Source: Halioglobus sp. (lineage in GTDB: Bacteria > Pseudomonadota > Gammaproteobacteria > Pseudomonadales > Halieaceae). From it: a stretch of DNA of 56,873 nt. The notes below the pieces were generated by a model that was not told where the DNA came from, ran no database searches, and worked only from the letters and a program-made list of their open reading frames with translations. The stretch's first letter is position 1; each line of letters starts with the position of its first letter. Below are positions 34,997 to 42,567 of the stretch, in pieces. A program made the position numbers and the translations under genes. The DNA is taken from NCBI GenBank assembly GCA_020443325.1, contig JAGRIK010000310.1, positions 1-56,873 of the forward strand. Direction: 5' to 3'.

Positions 34997-35425
34997 ATGG
35001 ACACTAGACAGGCGCAACCACGACCACAATCCCTTAAGCATGCAACCGGGCCTCATCCCTTCGCAGAACTGATTGGCTTGGAAATAGATGGGCATTCCCC
35101 CGATGCCTGCGATTGTTCAGTGCTGGTAAAGCCGGAGTTACTCAACCCGCATGGCGTAGTGCATGGTGCTGTGCTCTACGCGCTGGCAGATACGGGTATG
35201 GGTGGGGCGATTGCGCCGGGGCTGGATGAAGGGCAGCTCTGTGCCACCGTCGAGATCAAGTTCAACTACTACAAAGCTGTGCAGGCGGGATGGATATCTT
35301 GTCGCAGTACAGTGCTTAACCGCGGCAAACGTTTCGCGAACCTTGAATCGCGTCTCTACGTCGACGATGCGTTGGTCGCGACAGCGAACGGCACCTTCGC
35401 TATTTTTACGCCTACTCAGGGGTAA
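34997..35425 (+). CDS. PaaI-type hotdog-fold thioesterase
   Basis: 142 residues. The hotdog signature LLNPHGVVHGAVLYALADTG is typical of PaaI/YbgC-type acyl-CoA thioesterases, where the Asp in ALADTG (about 70) is catalytic and HGG/HGA sits at the helix start. It likely hydrolyses an aryl- or acyl-CoA. It heads the operon with an EmrAB-like exporter and a fatty acid hydroxylase; the next gene starts 7 bp after its stop. Confidence 0.9.
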   Translation: MDTRQAQPRPQSLKHATGPHPFAELIGLEIDGHSPDACDCSVLVKPELLNPHGVVHGAVLYALADTGMGGAIAPGLDEGQLCATVEIKFNYYKAVQAGWISCRSTVLNRGKRFANLESRLYVDDALVATANGTFAIFTPTQG

Positions 35426-35432
35426 CTGGAGA

Positions 35433-36584
35433 ATGGCCGGGGAGCGCAATTCACGCCGACGCTGGTTAAGCCTGCTTGGACTATTTGTAGTGGTGGCCGT
35501 TGTTGGTGGGCTCGCAAGCTTCTGGCATTTGTCGATAGGGCAGTGGCGGGAAACAACAGACAATGCGTATGTCGCGGGTAATCTTGTTCCTGTCACCGCC
35601 AGATTGGAAGGAACCGTTGTCTGGATCGGCGCAGATGAAAATCAGCATGTTGAGGCGGGCCAGCTGTTATTGCGGCTTGATGATAGTAACGAGCTGCGAC
35701 AACTGCAGGTAGTGGAGCAGGAACTCGCTCTGGCGGTGCGAGAGGTCAGAGCCTTACGCGAGCAGGTGCGAAGTCAGGCTGCGCAAGTCAGGCAACGCGA
35801 AGTTACCCATCAATTGGCTGCTGATGAGTATGCTCGGCGAAAAAAACTTGCCGCTGTTGCAATGGTGTCTGACGAGGAACTGGATGCCGCGCGAACACGA
35901 GCAGAAGAAGCCCGCATCTCATTGGATCTTTCACGCAGTGCACTGGAAAAAGCACGTTTGTTGTCCGGCACGATGCCAGTGCAGAAACATCCCCAGGTAC
36001 AACTAGCCTCGGCCAGGTTCCATCAAGCGCATCTTGCGCTGGCGAAAACCCGAATAGTTGCTCCGGTGGCGGGGCAGGTAGCCAGTCGCCGCGTGCAGGT
36101 GGGGCAGCGTGTATTGCCGGGTACCGAGTTGATGAACATAGTGCAACAGGACGCCCTGTGGGTAGAGGCCAACTTCAAAGAAACTCAACTAGAGCATTTG
36201 CGCCCTGGGCAGGCCGTCAAGCTGACCTCGGATATCTACGGTACTGATGAGCATATGGCGGGACGAGTGAGTGGCGTTAGCCCTGCTACAGGCGCTATTT
36301 TCTCCATATTACCGCCACAAAATGCCACCGGTAACTGGATAAAAATAGTGCAGCGGGTGCCCGTACGCATTGCAATAGAAGCCTCTCAACAGTCCCCCTG
36401 GCCTTTACCACTGGGCGCATCGTTGGCGGTCGAGGTGGACACGCATGAACGGTCCGGGCCCATGCTTAGTATACTCGACCAATCGAGCCCGGCCATTGAC
36501 GCCTCTTTCCTGATCCCCGAGACCACTGAGGTAGAAAAGCGCATCGCCAAGATCATTGCCCTGAACATGCAGCCGGATATCTGA
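35433..36584 (+). CDS. HlyD/EmrA-type membrane fusion protein
   Basis: 383 residues from the ATG at 35433 with GGAGA just upstream; the frame is open further back to 35163 but that part overlaps the thioesterase and is a shadow. One N-terminal TM (WLSLLGLFVVVAVVGGLASF), then TTDNAYVAGNLVPVTARLEG, the EmrA hallmark, a long coiled-coil hairpin (about 100-190) and the second lipoyl half with IVAPVAGQVASRRVQVGQRV. It couples the MFS transporter of the next gene to an outer-membrane channel. Confidence 0.94.
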   Translation: MAGERNSRRRWLSLLGLFVVVAVVGGLASFWHLSIGQWRETTDNAYVAGNLVPVTARLEGTVVWIGADENQHVEAGQLLLRLDDSNELRQLQVVEQELALAVREVRALREQVRSQAAQVRQREVTHQLAADEYARRKKLAAVAMVSDEELDAARTRAEEARISLDLSRSALEKARLLSGTMPVQKHPQVQLASARFHQAHLALAKTRIVAPVAGQVASRRVQVGQRVLPGTELMNIVQQDALWVEANFKETQLEHLRPGQAVKLTSDIYGTDEHMAGRVSGVSPATGAIFSILPPQNATGNWIKIVQRVPVRIAIEASQQSPWPLPLGASLAVEVDTHERSGPMLSILDQSSPAIDASFLIPETTEVEKRIAKIIALNMQPDI

Positions 36585-36594
36585 TAGGCAAGCC

Positions 36595-38121
36595 GTGAGT
36601 AAATCAGAGAGTGACGCAAGCGAAAAAATCGATCTGGTACCCCTGCAGGGGCTAAAGCTGGGGCTGGCAACACTGGCGATCGTCATTCCCAATTTTATGA
36701 ATGTGCTGGACACCACAATCGCTGTGGTATCTCTCCCGGCAATGGCGGGCTCGCTTGGCTCAACACCGAGTCAGAGCACCTGGATTCTAACCTCATACAC
36801 CGTATGCCTGGCAGTCGTGCTGCCCTTATCAGGTTGGTTGAGTCAACGGTTTGGCGAATTGCAGGTCTTTGTTTTTTCGATATTGGGCTTCACCTTGTGT
36901 TCTGCCTTGTGCGGTATGTCTAGTGGCTTTTACGAGCTGGTTTTTATTCGTGCTTTGCAGGGCTTTTCGGGAGGTCTACTACTGCCGTTGTCACAGTCAC
37001 TTACCTTGCGTATTTTCCCGCAGGAAAAGAAGGGTCTGGCGCTTGGGCTCTGGAGTCTTTCCAGCGCCCTGGCGCCTGTGCTGGGACCCATTCTGGGTGG
37101 CGTCATAACAGACAATTGGGGTTGGCCGTGGATTTTTTTCATCAATATCCCGTTCGGACTGCTCAGCATCTATCTGTGCCTGCTGTATCGGCGTTCTCTG
37201 CCTTCGGAGCATATTAAAACACCTGTCGATTTTCAGGGCCTCATGCTTTTGATTGGAGGGATTGTCTGTCTTCAGCTTGCGCTCGATCGCGGTCAGGAAA
37301 TGGATTGGCTGAACGCAATCCAGATCAGAATATTCTTTGCTGTAGCAGTCATTTCACTACTCGTATTTGTGCTATGGGAGCGTGATGAACCTCATCCGGT
37401 AGTGGACTTAGGCCTTTTTCGGATCGGCACGTTTACGCTTGGATCGTTATTGGTGGCGGGTGTTTACATTACCTACATCACTTCCATGGTGCTCTACCCA
37501 ATCTGGTTGCAGTCAGTGATGGGTTATACAGCAACCTGGAGCGGTCTGGTATTGGCGCCGACATTACTAACCCCGTTTGTGCTTATGCCATTGGTAGGGA
37601 AGCTTGTTAACCGAGCGCCGATACAGTGGTTTGTTTTGTTGGGTGTGATTTTGATGGCCTATGGAATGTACCTGCACGGAAGCGCCTGGGTCGGATTGGA
37701 TGCTGCACATATAGCATGGTCTCGCGTCATCATTGGTACTTCGATGCCCTTTCTGTGGGTGCCGTTGACAGTTGTGTCTTTGAGTCAAGTGCCAGCCGAC
37801 AAAATGTCATCCGCCACTGGCTTGCACAATTTTATGCGCATGCTGGGCGCGAGCGTGGGCACTGCGGTTAGTGTGTCCATGTGGGATCACCGCACAATCT
37901 ATCATCGCAGCCAGTTGGTGGAGTCTGTTGCAATGCCTCAGTCGGCTATGGATGCGCAATCTCATACTGTGGAGCAACTCGCTTTGCTGGAGTTGGAGAT
38001 ACAGCGGCAGGCGACCACGCTGTCTATGAATGACACATTCTACGCTATGATCGTATTGCTGCTGTTGATCGCTGTAGTGAGTTTTGCGCTGCCGGCCCGA
38101 ATTGCAGCGCCGCCAAACTAA
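36595..38121 (+). CDS. MFS transporter of the DHA2/EmrB type (14 TM)
   Basis: 508 residues with a GTG start 10 bp after the adaptor gene. TM1 carries NVLDTTIAVVSLPAMAGSLG, motif C-like GPILGGVITDNWGW and an interior WERDEPHPVVDL as in EmrB/QacA-type 14-TM exporters. With the EmrA-like partner it forms a tripartite proton-driven exporter. The neighbouring thioesterase and hydroxylase suggest a fatty acid or aromatic acid derivative as cargo. Confidence 0.95.
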   Translation: MSKSESDASEKIDLVPLQGLKLGLATLAIVIPNFMNVLDTTIAVVSLPAMAGSLGSTPSQSTWILTSYTVCLAVVLPLSGWLSQRFGELQVFVFSILGFTLCSALCGMSSGFYELVFIRALQGFSGGLLLPLSQSLTLRIFPQEKKGLALGLWSLSSALAPVLGPILGGVITDNWGWPWIFFINIPFGLLSIYLCLLYRRSLPSEHIKTPVDFQGLMLLIGGIVCLQLALDRGQEMDWLNAIQIRIFFAVAVISLLVFVLWERDEPHPVVDLGLFRIGTFTLGSLLVAGVYITYITSMVLYPIWLQSVMGYTATWSGLVLAPTLLTPFVLMPLVGKLVNRAPIQWFVLLGVILMAYGMYLHGSAWVGLDAAHIAWSRVIIGTSMPFLWVPLTVVSLSQVPADKMSSATGLHNFMRMLGASVGTAVSVSMWDHRTIYHRSQLVESVAMPQSAMDAQSHTVEQLALLELEIQRQATTLSMNDTFYAMIVLLLLIAVVSFALPARIAAPPN

Positions 38122-38141
38122 ACAAACAGGACACAACTATC

Positions 38142-38807
38142 ATGCCAATGAGTGCGGAACAGGTAGAGCAGTTTCGGAATGAATTCCGGACAAAATACAT
38201 CTCTGCGCGATACAGTGGTTGGCGCCATCTCGGGCTGACGGTTTCAATCACGTTGTTGGTCATGATTGCTTGCATCCTGGCGTTAAATAACGTGTTGCCG
38301 CTGGAGTGGTTGGCTGTGCCTGTAACCTTCGTATATGCCAACCTCACAGAATACTTGGGGCACAAGGGACCAATGCATCACAAAACGCGCATTCTGCCGC
38401 TGCCATTTCAGCGCCATACCGTGGAGCACCACGCCTTTTTCACAGAGACACGCACTACCTTCGACAATTCCAGAGATTTCAAGGCGGTGCTCTTCCCGCC
38501 CGTTATGTTGCTGTTCTTCTTTGGTGGGTTTGCACTGCCGGTGGGGTTGTTGCTCTACTACACTCTGTCTCCAAACGTGGCATTCCTATTTGTACTTACG
38601 TCAGCCGCGTATTTTCTGAACTACGAATTGCTGCATTTCTGTTATCACATCGATGAAAACAGCTGGGTGTCCAAATTACCGTTCATGAGCACATTGAGAC
38701 GGCATCACACGTTTCACCACAACCGCCGTTTGATGAGTAACTACAACTTCAATATTACCTATCCAATTTGTGACTATCTGTTTGGTAGCTATTATCGGGG
38801 AGATTAA
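38142..38807 (+). CDS. Fatty acid hydroxylase/sterol desaturase superfamily membrane protein
   Basis: 221 residues with about four TM segments and the His clusters of the di-iron family: HKGPMHHKT, HTVEHHAFF, FCYHIDENSW and RRHHTFHHNRRLMSNYNFN. The eight or more His expected for the di-iron centre are present. It would hydroxylate or desaturate a lipid in the membrane. It starts 20 bp after the exporter gene and is the last gene of the operon. An ATG two codons downstream is an equal start. Confidence 0.88.
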   Translation: MPMSAEQVEQFRNEFRTKYISARYSGWRHLGLTVSITLLVMIACILALNNVLPLEWLAVPVTFVYANLTEYLGHKGPMHHKTRILPLPFQRHTVEHHAFFTETRTTFDNSRDFKAVLFPPVMLLFFFGGFALPVGLLLYYTLSPNVAFLFVLTSAAYFLNYELLHFCYHIDENSWVSKLPFMSTLRRHHTFHHNRRLMSNYNFNITYPICDYLFGSYYRGD

Positions 38808-39139
38808 ATTTATGGGTAAATTTATGGGGACGCATTTATTTACTCGTTTGAGATTAGAGGTGGCCCCAGTTCTTTGAACAGCAAACCCGATTCTATAAGT
38901 GGACTCCTGCACTGGGTTTAAGCTGCGCTGGGTAGTGGTAACGAGTTAAAGTAAAACTGATCGGTATCTCTTTTCCATGCAAATTCTGGGTCAAACGCGG
39001 ATGCAGTTCCACAAATAAAGCCAGCCGTGTGGCAGAAATGTTAAGGCTATGGGATTTTTGCCACGAGACCACGAGCATCGCTGCTCACTTTCAATTGCCT
39101 GGCACTGCGATCCTAGATGCTATGGTGCAAGTCGTTGAT
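38808..39139. other. Gap with a repeat-end sequence
   Basis: Holds GGGGACGCATTTATTTAC at 38826-38843, a variant of the GGGGACGGA repeats listed further right, next to a short tandem AAATTTATGGG (38807-38830). Open frames on both strands here have no recognisable content. Confidence 0.5.
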
Positions 39140-40564
39140 TTAGAGAATGCCAATACGTTGCCCGAATCTGGCGGCCGGGATTAACAGGCTGCGTATAATC
39201 AGTGATTGTTTCTTAGGGTTGGCAACTTGCTGCGGCTTTTCTAGTGGAAACGGTAGTTTCTGCATGTTCTCCTTGGCGAGACCTTCAGCAAAGGCCTTGG
39301 CCATCAAGGGTGCCATCACATTCCCCCATGCATTGAAATACATCAGTCCATAAACGCCATTATCAATTTGGTACGCCCCTGGAAACTCATGATCGCGCAT
39401 CGCTACACGACCGGTCCAATAGTGTTCAAGCTCCAGATTGGTTGATTTGAGCTGAGGCCAGGTGCGCTGCAACCACGCGAGGTGATTATTGAAATGCCAT
39501 TGGCCATTTTCTGGTTGCGAAGTACTAGGCATCGAAGCGGTAATGATACGGTTGTGTTCATCAATAACCAAGGGATGGAGGTCAAGCGGAGCCTGAGCCA
39601 GCGTAGATCGCGAAGGCATAATACTGTCGGCCAGATCAGCTGGAAGTGGTTTAGTGCACAGTGCATAAGCGGTCATGGGGTAACAGCTGCCGATTAGTGC
39701 CTGGGCAGCACCACTGGCGTAAGCATTGGTGCAGAAGACGACCCTGGCGGCAGTAACACTCCCCTCGGCGGTTCTTACTCTCCATTGCTGATTGTGTTTC
39801 AGCAGCTCCAGAGCTTCGCAGTCCCCATAGGCTTTTGCACCATGTGCAACGGCAGCAGACAGCATGCCATTACTGAACAGGTAAGGGTTGACGCGGCCCC
39901 CGGAATTATAGCGAACACCGTAGCTATAATAAGACGACCCCGTTGCCTGTTCCATTTCCGTACTTCCCAAAAAGTCTACTTGCTGGCCCTGTTGTTGCCA
40001 GAACCCAGCTTCATTTTGTTGGCTTTTGAAAACACTTTCACGGGTGATTGCGTTTAGGTAACCGGTCTGCTGCGCATCGCAATTTATGTTGTACTTTTTG
40101 GCTAAATCGAAGGGAATGGTGTGGTGTTCTTGAAACAGTTCGAAAAATGCTTTGCCGCCGTCGGGGAACTGCTGAATATAATTGGTATCGCGCAAAGTGG
40201 GTAAAACATGGCCAGCATTGCGCCCGGAGGCTCCCCAGCCGGGCTGGTGCTTTTCCAGCACGACGGCATGAACGCCGACCTCGGCCAAATGCAATGCCAG
40301 TGAACAACCAGCGAGGCCTGCGCCGACGATAACGACATCTGCGCTGATATCATCCTTTAAGCTGAGATAGCCGGGTAAAACGCCGTGATAAGCCGTCCAA
40401 CCACTGTTTTCGATGGGAACTTCGCCGGCCTCATAAATAGCCCGTTGCGTTGATGTGTTCTCCTCTGTTCGTTCCTGTTCGGGCGAAGAGCAAGCAGCAA
40501 CCGTTGCTCCGGCCACTAAGGTGGCGGAATACTTTAATGAATCGCGGCGAGTGATTTTTTTCAT
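39140..40564 (-). CDS. Tat-exported lipoprotein FAD-dependent oxidoreductase (DAO family)
   Basis: 474 residues from the ATG at 40564. The N-terminus has a twin-arginine motif (TRRDSLKYS) and a lipobox (TVAAC, Cys25), so it should be exported folded with its flavin and lipid-anchored. The FAD Rossmann site is VVIVGAGLAGCSLALHLAE. The rest fits the glycine/D-amino acid oxidase and gamma-glutamylputrescine oxidase group (LEKHQPGWGASGRNAGHVLP; EHYWTGRVAMRDHEFPGAYQ). Exported DAO proteins are less common than cytoplasmic ones. It would oxidise an amine in the periplasm. It abuts transposon debris upstream. Confidence 0.88.
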   Translation of the reverse strand: MKKITRRDSLKYSATLVAGATVAACSSPEQERTEENTSTQRAIYEAGEVPIENSGWTAYHGVLPGYLSLKDDISADVVIVGAGLAGCSLALHLAEVGVHAVVLEKHQPGWGASGRNAGHVLPTLRDTNYIQQFPDGGKAFFELFQEHHTIPFDLAKKYNINCDAQQTGYLNAITRESVFKSQQNEAGFWQQQGQQVDFLGSTEMEQATGSSYYSYGVRYNSGGRVNPYLFSNGMLSAAVAHGAKAYGDCEALELLKHNQQWRVRTAEGSVTAARVVFCTNAYASGAAQALIGSCYPMTAYALCTKPLPADLADSIMPSRSTLAQAPLDLHPLVIDEHNRIITASMPSTSQPENGQWHFNNHLAWLQRTWPQLKSTNLELEHYWTGRVAMRDHEFPGAYQIDNGVYGLMYFNAWGNVMAPLMAKAFAEGLAKENMQKLPFPLEKPQQVANPKKQSLIIRSLLIPAARFGQRIGIL

Positions 40565-40594
40565 CGTGTGCTGTACTCGTATAAATGTATTAGA

Positions 40595-40603
40595 GGGGAC
40601 GGA
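40595..40603 (+). repeat. GGGGACGGA repeat unit next to IS3-like end
   Basis: One copy of the short GGGGACGGA element, immediately followed by TTGAACC of the IS3-type terminal repeat. Confidence 0.5.
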
Positions 40604-40604
40604 T

Positions 40605-40796
40605 TGAACCTCCCCCAGTTTAACGGACACTTTTGATCAGAGGCAAAGCCTCATTAAGGAGTATCCAATGACAAACAAACGAAGACCCTACAAAACCTAC
40701 CCCAAAGCGTTCAAACTGGAGGCCCCGAGGCTGATGGAAGAATCCAACAAGCCCGCCTCTGAAGTGGCGATGCAGTTGGGTCTCAGGCGCAATTGA
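40605..40796 (+). mobile_element. Left end of an IS3-family element with truncated OrfA
   Basis: TGAACCTCCCCCAGTTTAAC and then GGACACTTTTGATCA looks like an IS3-family terminal repeat. A transposase OrfA start follows: ATG at 40668, preceded by AAGGAG, encoding MTNKRRPYKTYPKAFKLEAP through SEVAMQLGLRRN and a stop at 40794-40796. This 42-residue piece covers only the first part of the OrfA HTH; the rest of the element, including OrfB and the right end, is missing, cut where the GGGGACGGA repeat begins. Confidence 0.7.
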
Positions 40797-40800
40797 GATT

Positions 40801-40904
40801 AAAGGGGACGGAGGATATTAGGTACCATCACCTGCATATATCTGGTCTCGCTATAAGTTAGCCAGGCCCCATGCCAATATCAGCAACCACCGCGATGTGC
40901 CTTG
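40801..40904 (+). repeat. 104-bp direct repeat, copy 1
   Basis: Begins AAAGGGGACGGAGG and ends CGCGATGTGCCTTG. It is identical to 42237-42340 at 95 of 104 positions with no gap. It runs directly into the dead transposase start at 40907, so it looks like the REP end and leader of a REP-associated transposase. Confidence 0.8.
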
Positions 40905-40957
40905 CAATGCCACGATGAGCGAGAATGAACGAGCCTGGACTTCCCTGCCACGTGTTT

Positions 40958-40991
40958 CATGGAGGCAATAACCCCTCCGTCCCCTTTGCCG
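40958..40991 (+). repeat. 34-bp direct repeat, copy 1
   Basis: Begins CATGGAGGCAATAAC and ends CCCCTTTGCCG; repeated at 41099-41132 with one difference. It contains TCCGTCCCC, the reverse complement of the GGGGACGGA element. Confidence 0.75.
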
Positions 40992-41098
40992 TGCCAGCTG
41001 TCTGTGCCATGCCAACAAGAATGTGGGCTATTACATTAGCGGGCTGCTTCATGATTAGGTTTTGTGGGGATAGCTCAGCCTCCGTCCCCTTTGCCGCT

Positions 41099-41132
41099 CA
41101 TGGAGGCAATAACTCCTCCGTCCCCTTTGCCG
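41099..41132 (+). repeat. 34-bp direct repeat, copy 2
   Basis: One mismatch from 40958-40991. It is followed by another partial GTCCCCTTTGCCG unit. Confidence 0.75.
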
Positions 41133-41265
41133 GTCCCCTTTGCCGTTACCGATCCAGAGACGAATGACTGACTCTTTGATTCTGAGCCTGACCTACTGAT
41201 TCGCAATGTACAGGCATACGCATGTAAACTGTTTCGAACTAACCAAAAAAATATGGAGAATAGCG

Positions 41266-42219
41266 ATGAAAGCCTTATTCCTGACACTGGGCATCCTCGT
41301 AGCCACGGTCACGCAAGCCCACAACGGTCCGGCAGTTCCAGAGCCCATGGAACTGAGCGAGTTGCTGACAGCCTTCGGTATGGGGTTGGACGACGCAGAG
41401 ATTGTGGTGGAGAAAGTTACGGATGACCTGTTCGTCCTGTTCGGGGCGGGTGGCAACATTGCCGTCAGTATTGGCGAAGATGGCGTCCTGATCGTAGACG
41501 ACCAGTTCCCGGAGCTGATCCCCCGGATCGAGGCTGAAATCAACCAACTGGGGGGTAAGCAAATAGACTTTGCCATCAACACCCACTGGCATTTTGACCA
41601 TGCAGAGGGCAATTTGGTGCTTGGCCCAGGTGGAACCTGGCTGGTTTCCCAGGCTAATTCCCGTCGCATGATGCAGGACGATCATATTATCAATCTGGTT
41701 GGTACGGCCTATGAGCAAAAGGCTTACCCGGCCAAGGCGCTACCCGTTATTACCTATGATGAGACTATGCAGTTTCATTTCAACGGCCAGCAGGTAGACC
41801 TGATGCACTTTGGGCCAGCGCATACTACCGGTGATACAGCAATTATCTTCCGCGGTAACAATGCGGTACACCTGGGTGACGTATTTAACAACGCCGGCTA
41901 TCCCTTTATAGATGCGGGGAACGGCGGCTCTCTGGAGGGTGTTATCAATTTCTGCCAAAGCACGCTGGCCGAGATTGACGAGGAGACTGTGGTGATTCCC
42001 GGACATGGCCCCATCACGAACTACCAGGCATTGGTCGACTATACCGCCATGCTGACCACTGTAAGGGACAAAATGCTGGCGCTCATAATGCAGGGCGCGA
42101 CCCTGGAGGAAGTGGCCGCTGCCAAAATTACTGCGGAATTTGATGAAAAACTCGGCGACAGCAGCCAGTTTATCAATCGAGCCTATATGAGCATGACGCA
42201 TAATTTCGTCGATCGATAA
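41266..42219 (+). CDS. Exported metallo-beta-lactamase-fold hydrolase
   Basis: 317 residues from the ATG at 41266, with GGAG 9 bp before it and a signal peptide (MKALFLTLGILVATVTQAHN). Metal site THWHFDHAEGN (His107, His109, Asp111, His112), GPAHTTGD and VIPGHGP supply the full di-zinc ligand set of the MBL fold. It belongs to the group often labelled cyclase or beta-lactamase-like hydrolases; it need not hydrolyse antibiotics. It lies alone between two copies of a 104-bp repeat amid transposon debris, so recent gain or local shuffling is plausible. Confidence 0.92.
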   Translation: MKALFLTLGILVATVTQAHNGPAVPEPMELSELLTAFGMGLDDAEIVVEKVTDDLFVLFGAGGNIAVSIGEDGVLIVDDQFPELIPRIEAEINQLGGKQIDFAINTHWHFDHAEGNLVLGPGGTWLVSQANSRRMMQDDHIINLVGTAYEQKAYPAKALPVITYDETMQFHFNGQQVDLMHFGPAHTTGDTAIIFRGNNAVHLGDVFNNAGYPFIDAGNGGSLEGVINFCQSTLAEIDEETVVIPGHGPITNYQALVDYTAMLTTVRDKMLALIMQGATLEEVAAAKITAEFDEKLGDSSQFINRAYMSMTHNFVDR

Positions 42220-42236
42220 GATACTGAGCAAACGAT

Positions 42237-42340
42237 AAAGGGGACGGAGGAAATAAAGCACCATCACCTGCACATATCTGGTCTCGCTATCTGTTAGCCA
42301 GACCCCATGCCAATAGCAGCAACCACCGCGATGTGCCTTG
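42237..42340 (+). repeat. 104-bp direct repeat, copy 2
   Basis: 91% identical to 40801-40904 and in the same orientation. Here it ends at CCTTG and joins a further AAAGGGGACGGA unit instead of a transposase start. Confidence 0.8.
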
Positions 42341-42349
42341 GGTATTAAA

Positions 42350-42418
42350 GGGGACGGATTTATTTATTCAGATGCGCAGTCTGTCGAGGGGCTGGGTAAT
42401 AGAAATAGATTCGTCCCC
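42350..42418. repeat. REPIN-like inverted pair of GGGGACGGA elements
   Basis: GGGGACGGATTTATTT (42350-42365) and AAATAGATTCGTCCCC (42403-42418) are inverted copies with 14 of 16 positions matching, about 37 bp apart, able to fold as a long hairpin. The layout is that of a REP doublet (REPIN) mobilised by RAYT proteins. Confidence 0.6.
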
Positions 42419-42506
42419 ATTAATCCACCCCGCGTAACCCCCGCCAACAATTACAATTCTGGTTACACGCGTTTTTCTCCCCAAAAATAGTTATCGCTGT
42501 TGCACT

Positions 42507-42519
42507 TATGTATTACAAT
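42507..42519. promoter_or_regulatory. ATTGT-N3-ACA dyad upstream of the acyl-CoA operon
   Basis: TATGT-ATT-ACAAT overlaps a possible -10 box TACAAT (42514-42519), 48 bp before the first gene of the operon. Similar dyads occur at 50615-50627 and 56671-56683. Confidence 0.3.
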
Positions 42520-42567
42520 ATGACACCATGCCATAGACAGTAACGGTTTTTCGAGGTCCAGAAAATA

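Larger units (their letters stand above)
40907..41140 (+). pseudogene. Remnant of a REP-associated Y1 transposase (RAYT), N-terminus only
   Basis: ATG CCA CGA TGA GCG AGA ATG from 40907 reads MPR-stop-ARM and continues NEPGLPCHVFHGGNN, matching the start of IS200-like Y1 transposases (MPRRARxxxPGxPxHVxxRGNN). A premature TGA, probably from CGA, breaks it at 40916. After GGNN the frame runs into repeated TCCGTCCCCTTTGCC units (40976, 41081, 41117) and the catalytic Tyr region is absent. A 34-bp unit with one mismatch occurs at 40958-40991 and again at 41099-41132. Confidence 0.65.
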
